Notes: generated by a model not told the origin, from the letters alone. Shown: positions 1 to 13,468, counted from the first letter of the stretch. The stretch is DNA of 64,000 nucleotides from Scleromitrula shiraiana (GCA_028455995.1 JABELC010000014.1:310001-374000); one strand, 5' to 3'. A program made the numbers and translations.

Positions 1-1
1 T

Positions 2-1909
2 GGTATTCTTGAAGGACTTGCTAATCTTGGACCCGATTTTGCTGTGTATGGACAGAATAATGTAGCTGTGACAGGCACACATTCTCATTCTGGTCCGGGA
101 GCATGGCTCAATTATCTGCTACCTCAAATCACTAGTAAAGGGTTTGATAAACAAAGTTATCAGGCTATTGTGGATGGGGCTGTCTTGTCAATTCGGAGAG
201 CACATGCGAGCTTGCAACCGGGACATTTGGATTTTGGTTCGACGAAAGTCTTTGGTGCGAATATTAATCGAAGTTTATATGCTTATCTTGCAAATCCGGA
301 AGAGGAACGAGCAAAGTATAATTCTAGTGCTGAAGACGATGGATCCGTTGAGAAAGACCTTACTTTGTTAAAGTTCTCGAGAGCTTCGGATGGTAAGAAT
401 ATTGGGATTTTGACTTGGTTTCCTACGCATGGAACATCGATGTTGGGAAATAATACTCTTATCTCTGGAGACAATAAGGGAGTTGCTGCTGATCTTTTTG
501 AGAAAAGTGTTTCTAAAGATGATAATGCAGCGGATGGATTTGTGGCTGGCTTCTCTCAAGCTAATGTTGGAGATACTAGTCCTAATGTACTTGGTGCCTG
601 GTGTGAGGATGGATCAGGAGAACAATGCAGCTTCGAAAACAGTACATGTAGCAATGGTAGAAGTCAATATTGCCATGCTCGTGGACCTTTCTTTCGTGTC
701 AAAGACAACGGAGCTTCATCTTGCTACGAGGTTGGAAAAAGACAATTTCAACCTGCTAAAGAATTATACGATAATCTTGACTCAAAGGGTACACCTATTT
801 CTGGCACTTCGGTAAAGTCTTTTCATACTTTCCAGGATATGTCCAATTTTTCCTTTCCGTTGGCCAATGGAAGCTATGTTCATACATGCCCGGCCGCATT
901 GGGATATTCTTTCGCCGCAGGAACATCAGATGGTCCAGGTGCATTCGACTTTACACAAAATGATCCTAAAGCACCCAATGCATCACCTGTATGGCGAGTA
1001 GTATCCGGACTCATCAAAGCACCAAGCAAACAGCAACAGCGCTGCCATTATCCTAAACCAATCCTTCTTGATGTCGGAGAAATAACAACTCCGTATCTTT
1101 GGACCCCAAATGTCGTAGACGTACAAGTACTACGAGTTGGACAACTCCTTATCATTGTTAGCCCCGGAGAAGCAACGACCATGTCTGGTCGTCGCTGGAA
1201 AGAAGCTATTCAAGAATCCGCCGCCTCTACTATTCTTTCCTCTTCATCTACAGAACCTATAGTCGTTATTGGTGGTCCTGCAAATAGCTATACACATTAC
1301 ATCGCCACTCCAGAAGAATATTCCATTCAGCGCTACGAAGGGGCTTCCACACTCTATGGTCCCTACACATTAAACGCCTACATAAACCTAACACTTGCAT
1401 ATCTCCCCCATCTAGACGATCAATCCACTAGTTCACCACCACCAGGTCCTAGCCCCCCAAATAACGTCAACTCCTCCCTCTCCTTCATAACCGGCGTAGT
1501 CTACGACAACCACCCTCCCTTCCGCCCCTACGGCTCCATAACAACCGACGTCGAACCCATCTATTCCCTCTCCTCCTCTCTCCCCCCAACTGTATCCGTC
1601 TCATTCATCGGCGCCAATCCCCGCAACAATCTCCATCTCGAATCCACATTCGTCGCGATTGAATATCAAGATCCGGAAACGAAAAATTGGATAAGAGTAA
1701 GAGATGATAGTGATTGGAGCGTGATATACAATTGGAAGAGGACGAGCGAGGTTTTGGGTACGAGTGAGGTGACGGTTGAGTGGATTTTGGAGGAGGATAC
1801 GGCGGTGGGGAGGTATAGGGTTAGGTATTTTGGGGATGCGAAGGCCGCGATTGGGGGGGCGATCACGCCGTTTGAGGGGGTTAGTGGTATGTTTGAGGTT
1901 AAAGGGTAA
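2..1909 (+). CDS. Neutral (non-lysosomal) ceramidase, 5' part missing
   Basis: Hydrolyses the N-acyl bond of ceramide to sphingosine and fatty acid; family members are secreted or membrane-bound. The frame is already open at base 2, so the start lies left of the window; 635 residues plus stop are visible. Seen: THSHSGPG near the visible N-terminus, FPTHGTSM (nt ~420-440), the catalytic-serine hexapeptide GDTSPN (nt 569-586), SPGEATTMSGRR and ANSYTHY. In the characterised bacterial enzyme the equivalent His, His, Glu and Tyr bind zinc and the Ser of GDxSPN is the nucleophile; all are present here, so the enzyme looks active. A Ser/Pro-rich linker (nt ~1425-1465) precedes the C-terminal immunoglobulin-like domain. 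No intron is seen in this part. Confidence 0.93.
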   Translation, partial: GILEGLANLGPDFAVYGQNNVAVTGTHSHSGPGAWLNYLLPQITSKGFDKQSYQAIVDGAVLSIRRAHASLQPGHLDFGSTKVFGANINRSLYAYLANPEEERAKYNSSAEDDGSVEKDLTLLKFSRASDGKNIGILTWFPTHGTSMLGNNTLISGDNKGVAADLFEKSVSKDDNAADGFVAGFSQANVGDTSPNVLGAWCEDGSGEQCSFENSTCSNGRSQYCHARGPFFRVKDNGASSCYEVGKRQFQPAKELYDNLDSKGTPISGTSVKSFHTFQDMSNFSFPLANGSYVHTCPAALGYSFAAGTSDGPGAFDFTQNDPKAPNASPVWRVVSGLIKAPSKQQQRCHYPKPILLDVGEITTPYLWTPNVVDVQVLRVGQLLIIVSPGEATTMSGRRWKEAIQESAASTILSSSSTEPIVVIGGPANSYTHYIATPEEYSIQRYEGASTLYGPYTLNAYINLTLAYLPHLDDQSTSSPPPGPSPPNNVNSSLSFITGVVYDNHPPFRPYGSITTDVEPIYSLSSSLPPTVSVSFIGANPRNNLHLESTFVAIEYQDPETKNWIRVRDDSDWSVIYNWKRTSEVLGTSEVTVEWILEEDTAVGRYRVRYFGDAKAAIGGAITPFEGVSGMFEVKG

Positions 1910-1946
1910 GTGAGGTTTTGAATGGAAAGGAGGTTGTTGTCGAATA

Positions 1947-1973
1947 ACACATACCTGGAATACTGGTATGTGT
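1947..1973 (+). terminator. Hairpin in ceramidase 3' flank
   Basis: Perfect 9-bp inverted repeat (ACACATACC / GGTATGTGT) around a 9-nt loop, 38 nt after the stop codon. It could shape the mRNA 3' UTR. A role in 3' end formation is only inferred, since Pol II termination does not need such a hairpin. Confidence 0.3.
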
Positions 1974-3631
1974 ATATAGTTATACTAATCTTGGATATGT
2001 ATACACGGGAGTGATTCGTTTGGTATGTCTAGTCTAGCTCTAGGACGGCTTACATGGACAAAATGTGTTTAAACATGGGCTGGCGGGGTGATTAAGGATG
2101 GATACGGTTATAATTGGGATGAAATGGTGTGGATTATGAATTAAGGGCTTGGGATACATCAACGTTTGGTAGGGAAGTTATGATTATGGATACGGTTACG
2201 ATTGAAATGGTATGGATTCTGGTTTAGGGATTTGGAACACGTTACTCAAATGCCCAACAATACAATAAAGAAATGCATGAAGGACTACTATCGCACATGG
2301 AATTTTGGTCGATTAGTTAACTATTATAGCCATTGGTTAATGATATTAGCACTGTGCTAAGTATCTCAAAGTGCCTGTAATAGAACAAATCAAGTCTGCT
2401 CCTCTTCGAAATTCTATTATTGCCTGGAAAGAAAATAAATATAAATAAAAATTATATTTACAAATTAGCATGCCATGTTAAGATGTGATGTTATCTCATG
2501 TTATGATATGCATGCTAAATTCTATACTCTTCTCCTGCCGTGATACATTCATCCCATGCATCTCTATATCCATACATCCATCCATTATACCACGCCTTCC
2601 CTTAGTTAGGAAAGAATAGGAAAAAGAAAGAAGTCGTGTATTTGTTCTATGTTATGTTACCTCACCTTACCTTACATATGCATATACATTACATGTACGA
2701 GACCACACGCACAGATATAGATACAAATCGCACAACATACTGCAGATGATAGATAGACACGACAGGTAAGTAAGTAAGTAAGTAAAGAAGAGTGGGTCCC
2801 CGACGCAATGCACAGCATGCTCGAAAGGAAGGAAGGAAGAAAGAAAGAGAGATTGATGAGAGGTGACATTGATCCCCGATGAGTGACATATGTCTGCTTT
2901 GCATTGGGAAGGAGGATGGTAGATAGGATGGGGGTGGGTAGGTGGATGGGTAAGGGAGGAGGCGATAGATAGTGGGATAGCCAGTGATCCCCGAATACAT
3001 ATATGCGCGTATGTGCGTCGGGCATGGGGGATACTTTATATTCGGGGATTCGGGGTCGGAATGAGATGAGATGGGGGGGGTGAGGTGAGGTGAGGTGTTT
3101 GTGCGATGGATGGGATGGATATGTGATATTATGGGTTGGATTGAGATGGGATTTGGATATACTCGATTGAATTAGATATAGTTGATAGGACTGTATGGGT
3201 ATGTTATCCATTGATTTTTGTTTGCCTATTCAGTGCAGCCGCCGGTGTTGATTTCATTTGATATGAAGCCTTGGGATAGATTGGAATAGAATGGCTAAGA
3301 TCTGCAAATGCCCAATTCATCAGGATTTCTTATTCTTTCATTCATTCATCTATCTAGATAACTTATAACCATCTCGATTTAATCTAAATCTAGATATGTG
3401 TTCCTCTTCCCCACCTCCCCCTTTTTCCTCTTCACTTCTTTTTGGTTCCGCCCTCCGCCAAAAAACTCAGAAGAAAGAAAGATAAAAACATAATATAATT
3501 CAAAGCGGCAATACAGAATACGAAGTACAATACAATACAGATAAAACCGCACCATGCTCGCCTAGAAACGCTACAGATTCTTCCTTCTGGTTTCCTCCGA
3601 TTTCCTTTTCCTGCCTGTCTGCCTTTCCCTA

Positions 3632-3715
3632 TTCTCTCATCTCTCTCATCTCTCTCATCTCTCTCATCTCTCTCATCTCTCTCATCTCTCTCATCTCTCT
3701 CATCTCTCTCATCTC
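3632..3715. repeat. (CATCTCTCT)n minisatellite
   Basis: About nine near-perfect copies of a 9-bp pyrimidine-only-but-one unit. All pyrimidines lie on the plus strand. It sits in intergenic DNA downstream of the transcription factor gene. Confidence 0.9.
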
Positions 3716-4495
3716 TTTTTTGGGTATCATAATGTTTAATATAGTGTAGTATAATGTAGTATAATGTAGTATAAGAATCTCCCGAAACTTCCCAATCTTA
3801 TATATATCCTTATATCCTCCTACCCGATGCTATCCAATGTTTGTGTTTGGTTATTTGTTTTCGATTGTGATGTATCCTCCGCATACCATCTAATATATCT
3901 TGTTGCTTGATTGTTGAAACTCAGTTCATCATGAATGTATGGAAAAAAGGAAATACATATGAAAGAAAAGCAAAGAAGAATTTGAATTGGAACTACAATG
4001 AAATAAATCAATTCTGGCATAAAAATAAAACGAGCAGATAAGTATGAAATCTGGAATAGAACCGAATGGGACAAAATGGAAAGTAGGTATGCTATGATAT
4101 AATGAACCTGAAATAATACAAGATTTTGTTTGTTAATTAATATCTTTTTGTTGTACAACAGATGGATAGAGAATAGAGACTGAAAAGAAATATAGTTATA
4201 CAAAGATAATATCCAAAACATGAGTGATGAAGACATATATACTTCATATGTGCCGAACAGTAAATGCAGATCGTTATGGGAAAAGATACTAAATCAAACA
4301 TTAAGAGAGAAAAGAAATCCATCAATTCATCAGTAATTAAAACATCCGTTTGCCTGCCTATCAAACTCAAAAACTTCCCATACTTATACTTGACAAAAAA
4401 GGAATAAAAGGAGATAAGGGAAAAAAAGAGAAAACGAGAGAAGTAAAAAAAATCAAGGAAATTAGAAAAACGAAGAACGCAGAGAATATGACAGA

Positions 4496-7400
4496 TTAGA
4501 ACAACCTCCCACACCCTTGACCTCTCCCTTGTCGAATCCACTTCAAATCACGAATACAATCCACAATAAGCATACTGCAAGCTCCAATGTTTTCATGTTG
4601 AAGTCTCTCCAATACGGTATCAATGACGCTAGAGGTTTGGCCTCGCATTGATGCTTTATTGGTTAGGAGATCGGGGATTGATAGTTCGAACATGCATTTT
4701 GCATACACGAAGGCTTTTATTCGGGATTGTTCAGCCAACGTTGAGGATGATGATGAAGAGGTGTCGGAAGAAGTAGGAGGGTGTAGATTGTGAGAGGTGA
4801 TGGTTGTGTTTACGGTGGTGATATTAGGATTATTATTTCCAGGAATACCGCCGGCGACTCTGTATCCAAAAGCCCAGCAGATGAGAACGGCGACGTTTAG
4901 TGACCAATAGTAAGAAAGACCTCTCGGTTCATGTAGAGATAGAGGCTGTAAGATGTGATCGGAAGAAGGAGGACCATTTTGAGAGATCGATAGTTCGATC
5001 ATGAGGAATCGACATGCATAATGTGTAGCTGTGGCGCCAGTAAGAGAAGAAGACCATTTTCTGAGACGGGATTGAGCGGCTCGGAAGATGGATTGTTGTG
5101 TAATCTTCTTGGAAAATGCCCAGGTATCACCAGCTACGGCTAGAAGATCGCGCAGTGGTGTGTAGTATAGGGCTAGATAGATGTATAGGGATGAAGATTC
5201 TGGGAATAGCGATGTGAGTCTAGCGATGGTAGGGGGAATAGTATGATCATGGGATAGAATTTCATTCGGAGAGTTGGGATCCAAGCGATCGGGGAGTTGA
5301 GATACCATGGAACAGATGTGTAGGGTTTGTGTGAAATGTGAGAGCCCGATCGGATTCTCCTGGGTAAGTTGCTGTTGCGCAAAGTATAGTGGTTGGCTAG
5401 AATAATCTCCGTTTTTGTTTTCGTAGGCGGCCCAGTCGGCTGCACTAGTTGCTTCCCATTTGACTTCCGGGCATGGTACATATAGCATTGTATTTGTGGT
5501 GTCCACATAGGGTTTGGTTCGGGTTTGTTGGTGATACAGGGCTTGATGCGTGTCAAACATGAAACAGAGACTTAGGAGGCGATGTCGCGACTCGGTCTCG
5601 ATCCATTGTAGCCAATCACTTTGTATATCTTGGGTTTTGGTTGGTGTATTAAAGTTATCGAGGTCACCAGGCACACCGGTAGCCATGGTGTTCTCAGTCT
5701 CGGTCATCTGGTATGATATATTCAGAAGCTAAGTGAGATTAGTATGTAGCTTAACCTGGATACATCAAAAACTTACACGATCATATAGTTCTTCAAACTG
5801 GCGAGATAAATGAATGATGGTTTTCTTGCCACGGAAGCAAGTGAATATCTCTGTTAGTAGTATCGCTTGTAATGTTTGTAATGTTCGATTAGGGGTCAAG
5901 GAAATAATTGTGTTAGTACAGTATGCGTGAAATTCCACGCCGTGTTTTCGAGCTTCCGGATTATAGTAATATTGAGTGCCGATAGCGGCCATTGCAAATT
6001 TAAGAAGCGAGTCTTGATGTAGTATATATGTTGGGCGATGAATAAAAGGGTATAGTTTATCGAAATTATTCCAGTAACCAGAAAGGTAATGCTCGATATT
6101 CGAAATCGCAGAATGAGACGGAGTTGATATGATCGTGCCTACATTCACTAAAGCATCTAATTGCTCTGTGGCCACCAAGGTCTTCGATCGTCTATCAAAG
6201 CCTGCCAATCTGGTGCTGGATATTCGCGGAGAGGACGCTGGAAAATTCTGAGCAAAATGATCAAAAGATGTTGAGGGGTGTGGATTACCCACTGATTCCA
6301 TATAATAATCTCCACTCAAAGGCACATTAAGGAACTGCCCCTGCGGTGACATTCTTGGGGGAGTATAAGGTGTGTCATAAGCATCCATCACTACTTCGTA
6401 AGGGGGACTTCTAAGGTCCTGAGGCGTGGTACTCATTCCTTAAATATTCTTAGTTAATGTGTCTGTACGCCATAACCACAGTAGTTTCAAAACTTACCAT
6501 ATTGCGTACTTGTGACCCATTCAGGGGCTGTCACCAAAGATCCCGATCGACCTCTTTGAGCCATTCTACCTGTGTATGAGCTTTCCGAATGTGTAGAGTA
6601 TGTACTATCAGAGGCTGAAGAACACCAAGGCGAATTGTCTTGTGTATATGATAAACCGGGTATGAAAGAATCATCTGGGATGTGAAGAGTTGGTAGCTGT
6701 GGAGTACTATAATTTGCAAAGGAAGTTGATCTATCGGAAAACAATCCTTCAAAGCCGGAGCCTGCTGCTCTGAACGTATCTTGATCGGGAATTTCAGATA
6801 TACCAGTAGGACGCACGGAGAATGTCGATGTCATCTCACCGTAGCTGGGAGCCCTAGAAAATGTTAGTCTCAGAATATAAATGGTTTCTCTCATATATGG
6901 CATCGAAGATCTTTCAGAGACTGATGCCTACCTGGAAGAAGTCGGGGCTGTCAAGGTCGATGAACCACCCTGTGAGAAATTGTTAACAGGAGGAAAATTA
7001 TTCATAGTGTTGAAACTTGGCGCCACAGCAGTCTCACTACTTGCTGAAGTCCTCGAAACTAAAGATTCATTCTGAGACAATGGACTCAATCCTGTTGTAG
7101 CTCCGTGTGATGTTGGTTCTAATTTCATGGGTGCGCTTTCTGATGCGCTTGAAGATGCTCTACTTCGCAGGTCACTGGATTTATACGCCTTTTCGCCTTG
7201 TGTTTCACTGTTATTTGGTCAGTTGTGCTCTAAATTGATGGTAGGATAAACATACTGTCGATTTATATGACGGGCTAAAAGGTCAGGTCGGTGAAATGTT
7301 CTTTCACAGTCTTCAAATGTGCACGGATATGCTGGTTTTCCATGACTGAGCTTGTGCCTCCTAAGGTTTTTAAAGTCAACAATCATTAAATCTAGATATA

Positions 7401-8053
7401 AAACCTCGCGTGTCCTCCATATACGGGCAAGCAAAATGCCACTTTTATCATCATAAATGTAAAGATGAACTTCTTTGTATTCCAGGACTCCGCTAGAGTT
7501 TCAAGCTTACCTGAGATGCTCTGCTCGTGTGAAAGTCTATATCATAATGAGTATCGATCTAAGTAACGATATCATAGTTGGGCTATCATACCTTTGCTGG
7601 TTTACAATCATCGCATGTATGAACTGGCATTCCTTTCTTTGCCCGACTAATACGCCCAGTCACAGGTGTATACTTGACTGGCATATCTGGTAATTGATGA
7701 TCTAGTCCTCCTCTTGAAGTTTGCTGTAGAGGACTACCCGCAACGCTTCCTTGGTTTGATCCACCAACTTGAAATGCCGAGAAGTCCATAGCTTCTCCAG
7801 AAGCGCTGCTACACCGTCGTGTAACACTGGGCCGAGATGGCGTTGGTTGAGTGGCCGTCTTTGAGACTCGGTTTGATCTTCGTCGGTTCACGGATGACTT
7901 CCCTCTGATGTCGTCAAGTTGAGGTGAAGGACTTTGAGATGAAGGATCGAGTGATGGTCGGGATGCCTGTTGTTGAGCAGCTTCCTTCCTTCTATAAGCT
8001 TGAGATTCGAGAGGCTCCACATCGACGTCCATGATATCTTTGAGGCTCGACAT
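4496..8053 (-). CDS. C2H2 zinc-finger / fungal-specific transcription factor
   Basis: Seven exons by phase-consistent splice sites: 8053-7592, 7536-7511, 7360-7256, 7207-6932, 6853-6498, 6438-5777, 5728-4496, giving 1039 aa. Start chosen at 8053 (MSSLKDIMDVD), the first in-frame Met that does not depend on the region upstream. Two tandem zinc fingers: C147-x2-C150...H165-x3-H169 and C176-x4-C181...H194-x3-H198. Each finger is completed only after splicing. The Ser/Thr-rich middle is followed by a fungal-specific transcription factor domain (from about residue 525, motif KLYPFIHRP). This architecture is known in Pezizomycotina nuclear DNA-binding regulators; target genes cannot be read from sequence. 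A Ser run and Asn/Thr-rich stretch lie near the C-terminus. The closest named homologue is not recognised. Confidence 0.88.
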
Positions 8054-11000
8054 GATGTTTATCCTCAAATTGGAAACAAAGAATGGTAAATCCCTACAGC
8101 CCTGCACAGCCTGTCTGAAAACGAATAGATGCTGTCAGGGGCGGGAACTTCAGCACGAGAGATACTAGTGTCGGCACTTGAAGTCTTTGGTGAGCAAAGT
8201 CTGGGATGGTGACGATGCTTTCAAGGTGTAAACTTTTTTTAAAAAAAGATGTCATGTACTTGCAATCTTCCAAGAGCATTGCGCAGTAAGTGCACAAAGA
8301 TAGAACTTATGGCGGGGCATTGCTGAACTTCTTGATTATGTTTGCAAAGAAAAATGGTTAGAGGGAGTAGAAGAGAAAATTTCGGAAGGTTAGCCGTTGC
8401 CCATCAAACATTGCATTAACCCCCATGTAGGCCACAAACCTAGTCTAAGGGCGCTTATAGAATGATACCCCATGGCCTCGGATCCCGAATGTCGACTTAC
8501 AGAGTGTCAGCTTTCTCTCGTGGCACCCCTGACGTTTGCGCTTATGGACCATGCATAAGTTCTCAGATATGCAAATGGATATGTAGTTGATGTTATTTAT
8601 GAATATGATGATGCAAAATGCAATATCTTACTCATTATATCAAAGGACAATTACCATATAAGGTTAGGCTGACCGATTGTAGATGCAACTATACCCTACA
8701 TCTGCAATGATGGCTTGTGGATAAGAATAAACATATTTTGGCCGAAATAAGATCCATAGATGATATCTGCAGCAGGCTTGCAGAGAAACGAAAAGTTATA
8801 ATTCGCTGGAAGAAGTCTGCGCCTGAATTATCATTCTTTAGTCCTAGATGGGTACACAACCAATGAACAGGGGACTTTTCGTCCGATCCCCCTTGCTCCA
8901 GTGCATTTTCCCCTGTATATACCCTTGTTGTGCCATGTTCTTTCACCATTTCCTCTCTTTTCTTTTTCCCAGCAATGCGGCCCGTCGTTTAACTCGAGTT
9001 CGATCGAGAATGGTTAACGGTCCTTTCAGCCCACTCTAAAATTGGAAAGCACCTAGGATTGCGCCTCTCCTTGAATATCTCATGTATTCATTATTTACTC
9101 AGATATGCTTGATTAGAAAGCGGAAGACAATTATGAAAGCAGGACAGTTTGCACTATACTAAATCGTTATAATATGTTGGCCTTTCTGATGGTATAGTAA
9201 AATGTCATACTGTTGTCTAAGAATTTTCTCGAATGTGCCAAGACACATTCGAAGGAACCCATGAATGTAGTAATACAATGATTGTACGAGCTATTAGGTG
9301 TGTGGGTGCACTCATTGAAGATTTGATGCCCAGATAGATAGATAGTATTGGAACTTATCTATGCAGTTCATATATTGTACATTACTGACCATATTTCCGA
9401 CCGAACAATACTATGAACCTTTGCCCCAGTTAGGAAGTACATATTATATTATACGATGTCAAGGTACTACTATCGAGGTGTTTTCTTCTTCATTCCAAAT
9501 TCTTCAACTGTCTAATGAACTTTGGAACCGGAACTGTAATATCATTAAGGTAGTATCCTCCGTATGAATCTAATGAATAGGTAAGAAGAGTTCAATCATT
9601 TGTTCCACAGGAAACTTATCCGGGAGACAGGGTTAAACTTCCTGAAGTGGACACCGCACGGCGCACACAGATTTCAAATGTGGTTTGGAATTTGGGAGAA
9701 ATGGTTCTCGCAAGCGAACAAGGTTAGATTCCAAGGTTAATATGCATCTAATTCTTAAAAGGGGACATCTTCGGATTTGCTCAAATGCTTGTTGGAACTT
9801 GGGGATCATGTCAGCTAAACTTGCATAAAGATTTTTTTTTATCACTTGTACCTGGTTTTGTCCTTGTTCGAACTTGTAAAGTTGATCATCATACATATGA
9901 GATTTGTTGTTCTATCTGGTATTGATCAAATTGTCATACATATAGATCTAGGTACATATTGTATATGAAGATACACTTAGTAAACTTAATCGTATGTATA
10001 TGCCATCGACGAATATGATGAAGATAGATAAATCTTCAAGACTTGGAAGTAATGATCTCCACATGGTCCAGGGGTCTTATGAAATGTTTTAGTCATTGGC
10101 CCATGCTACGAACTTATTGCGGGAAGACGCGAGACGGATGGATAGTTTTGGGGACTAATAAGTGCCCCCTAGTGACTAGTTTCTATAGGGTTCATTTTGT
10201 GATCTGTTCCAGTGTGCTACAGCCTACAGTAGTTCAATGTATAGTTGCTTTAGTGCTCAAGAAGTGCTAGATTAATATTTTTTGTATCCACCACCATCAT
10301 CTGGACACACTCCACCATGCTATGCCACCAACGTACATACACTTCTCCACACACCCATACTTTTTTTCTAACCCCCCCACTATTATTGAAAAGATCAAAC
10401 GAACACCAAGTAGTGGTCACTAACTACTCAATTCTCCTCGAAGGATTCAGGGACATACGGTATATCTAGCATTCCAATTGCGTTTTTATACGATGAGATA
10501 ATTCTCGTCCTATCAGTTATGAACTGATGGAGAAATTCGAAACAACCCGCTGATCGTTAACCAGATATTCGGAATTTGGGGGATCATTACCGTATCATCG
10601 AAAGTGGTTGGTTCTGAAGGGTTTCTGATATACATCTTGAAGATGGGATGAACATCAACTATTACAACGTTAGGTGACATAACAATTCATTCTTGTTCTC
10701 TAGCTCTTGGCCAGACTAGGAACAGATTGAAGATTTAGGGGGCACAGCGACGGGATACTAAGATATTGATAGAATTTCAATGTTGCCTATTACTGCAAGT
10801 TATTTCTAGATTTCTCTAAAATTGCCTAGATAAGAGTATAGAAATGATTTCCGAATCCAGGCAAGCAAATCCAAAACAACCTGCAGGCTTTGCTGCAGCA
10901 CTACTAACTTTCTTTGACAATCACGAGATACAGTATCTTACCTGCCTGAATTCTCCATAAAGAGTACAGCATATCTGATGCAGGACTATTGTAGCCGACG

Positions 11001-12501
11001 AGACACATTTTAGACGCCTTGAACGTTCCAGAAGGACGCGCCTTTTCACTAACCCCTGAGTTCATGTTATCATGGCGACAGAAACACGACGGCAGAATAA
11101 AGTCACCCCTACCTGCACCTGCCGTGCCACCCCCAGTGCAGGAAACCCCCACCTGATCTCGATTAAACCATGAATTATATCAAAGATATTCGCGATGCGA
11201 ACCTTGTAACTTGTATATTCTGTAGCGCAAACATAGTCCGAAAAATAAAAATCCCGAGACACGAATGATGTCGGGATTGTGATCCTATCCTGTATGCGAA
11301 CTATACAAAGCGAGAACCCGAAAGGTACTGATGATGGTGGTGGCTTGAGCTTGATGCTGTACCTGAAAATATGGATATACAAAAAGAATATGCAATGGCA
11401 AGCGTGACCCCACAAACTCACCACAAACTCATATGCTGCGCCTCACGCGGGTCGTGATCTGATAGAAACTGAGAAGTTGATTGTTATAGCCTCGTCTCAA
11501 AATAGGTTTCGAGTATGTTTTGACTGAGGTACAAAAAATAATCAAAGAAAGGGGAAAAGAAGATAAAGCCAAGAAGCGCCAAAAACGCTTCATTATTTCT
11601 CTTCTGGATATGCTGAGTAAGATCAATAGCGTGGAAGTGTAGGATAATGTACAGTAATGCACCTCGAGTGTATACTCTGATTTTTTGTTTCCAACAACTG
11701 CATGGTACCTGAACACTACATTTGAATGTTCCGATCATCACGTAAGATGAGGTAACTCAAGAAACAAAAATAGAAACATAATGAACCGGCAGTTTCTGCA
11801 GGAGTAGTTGATGTTGTCCTTTGTGCTGGCATTACAACCGTGATTTGATTGAGTTGCTGATTGCCTGCGGATATGCATAAGATCGATCTACCCTACCCGA
11901 CCGGTGATCGTAAAAGTAATCATGGTGATGTTGGTAATGGATAGATACAGTAATATGCACCTTTAGTTAAGGGTAAACTTACCGTTATCTCAAAAAGTAA
12001 CATTCTGGCATAGTATTCAAGATTCGTATGCGAAAGGATTCGGCCAAGTATCAACAAACTCATTTATGAGGTATTATATTGGTCGATCTTTGAACTTGAA
12101 ACAGCTGTGCCCCCAAGAAATTCAATATTGGGGGCCAGTTTTACTATTCATGTTTGTCCTATCAACGGGCTATGGAATATTGTAATGAATCCTTTAGATC
12201 GCGGAAGACAGGTGCCGAAAGGAATACGATACGAGTTATTGCGCGATTGTTCTCAATTCAAGTAAAACTCCCTTCCCTAGCAATCCCGAATTGAAGAAAA
12301 GCTTGTATGGTAGATAGAGCCTAGAGGGTTGAAGTCGGGCTACTTAGGACTTTATGGATCTGGCCATTACTATGATTCAGTTACGTGTTAGAACTTTGTT
12401 CATCCTATATGGGTAAATGAAACTGCCACGACTATCTTCGCAAAACCCCAAGATGTGTATGCAAAGTGAGTGGTGAGTGGTTGGTTGGTTGGTGAATCTA
12501 T

Positions 12502-13468
12502 GCATTATATGGTAATCGCTAAGCATCGGAACGTAATGGCGCTAGGCATCAACCACATGAATGAGGCAAAAATCACGGGACCGTCACTGGATCAACACTA
12601 TACCTTCAACCCACCCCCCTATCTTCAACCCTAATAACTCTAACCCTAATTTCAACCCCCTAACTTCAAACTTAAACTCTTTAATTTTAAACTATTTTAA
12701 GTTATTTAGAATTCAACCTTTTTAGAGTCATATATTGAATATATATTGAGTATATATTAAATATTACTACTACTAGTAGAATTATATATATTATTTAAAT
12801 TTTATTAATTCAAGTTTTATATTGCCAGTGATTTTATATTTAATTTATATATTATCTAGTTTCAATTATATTATTTAAATTAGATTTAACTTTTATATAA
12901 AACTCAAATATTATCTTCAACTTGAAATTAAATAATTCTAATATAAATAAGAAACATTCGATCTACTCTATTTAACATTGTCAAAGCTTGAATATTTGTA
13001 TATAATAAAAATTCTATACAACTTCAAGTTGAACATATTAATATGCCTCTTCTTTTTGTTTACAAAAAGAGAGGTTTTTTATGTTTACAAAAAGAGAGGT
13101 TTTATACGAGTCTACTCATTTTTTTTTTTGGTATGATACAAGGGTGATTTTATTAGCGCTTTGGAAGAATCTTAGCACTTTTTTAACATAAATGATTGGT
13201 TAAGATCGATATTTTAGAGTAGTTGATTGGTTAAATTTAAGCTTTTGAACAAGCTTTTTAAAACATGTGATCTAACATGTGATCCAACATGTGATCCAAC
13301 ATGTGATCCAACAATATTATTAAAATAAAAGATCATAAAGAAGAGGCGGCGTGTCAGGGGACCTGACCCGATATTAAACAATTGATGATTTAAAATAATG
13401 GATTACTGGCATGTAATCAGAAGATGAGTGGCTATACGTTCCGATGCTAAGCGATTACCATGTAATGC
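12502..13468. mobile_element. Terminal-inverted-repeat element, non-coding, AT-rich interior
   Basis: The left end (12502-12540) and the reverse complement of the right end (13431-13468) match over about 38 nt with a few differences; the shared core is GGTAATCGCTAAGCATCGG with one mismatch. A 12-bp direct repeat GGTTGGTTGGTG flanks slightly further out (12483-12494 and 13480-13491) and may be the target duplication or just local simple sequence. The interior has no coding frame, is largely A+T, and contains tandem 12-mers and a duplicated 24-nt segment. It looks like a decayed non-autonomous DNA transposon. Confidence 0.65.
13262..13309. repeat. Four tandem copies of AACATGTGATCC
   Basis: Four adjacent 12-bp units, the first ending in T, within the right half of the inverted-repeat element. 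Each unit contains the palindrome ACATGT. Confidence 0.85.

Larger units (their letters stand above)
1910..4495. other. Intergenic, no gene seen; simple repeats
   Basis: Between the ceramidase stop and the 3' end of the transcription factor gene. It holds a 9-bp perfect hairpin just after the ceramidase stop, a diverged duplication around 2098/2187, GA/CT-rich simple sequence (2820-3120), a 9-bp tandem repeat (3632-3715) and a 10-bp tandem repeat (about 3740-3775). Open frames here (for example 2672-3211 minus) are low complexity and show no domain. Confidence 0.6.

Noticed and set aside
2672..3211. 179-codon minus frame
   Set aside because: Low-complexity sequence over GA/CT-rich simple repeats with no domain; composition follows the repeats.
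3820..4541. Minus frames of 134-138 codons after the transcription factor
   Set aside because: Phe/Ser/Tyr-rich 3'-flank sequence downstream of the factor's stop; AT-rich and without motif.
12600..12665. Telomere-like CCCTAA motifs
   Set aside because: Only a few irregular copies mixed with TTCAACCC; not a tandem array and located inside the inverted-repeat element.
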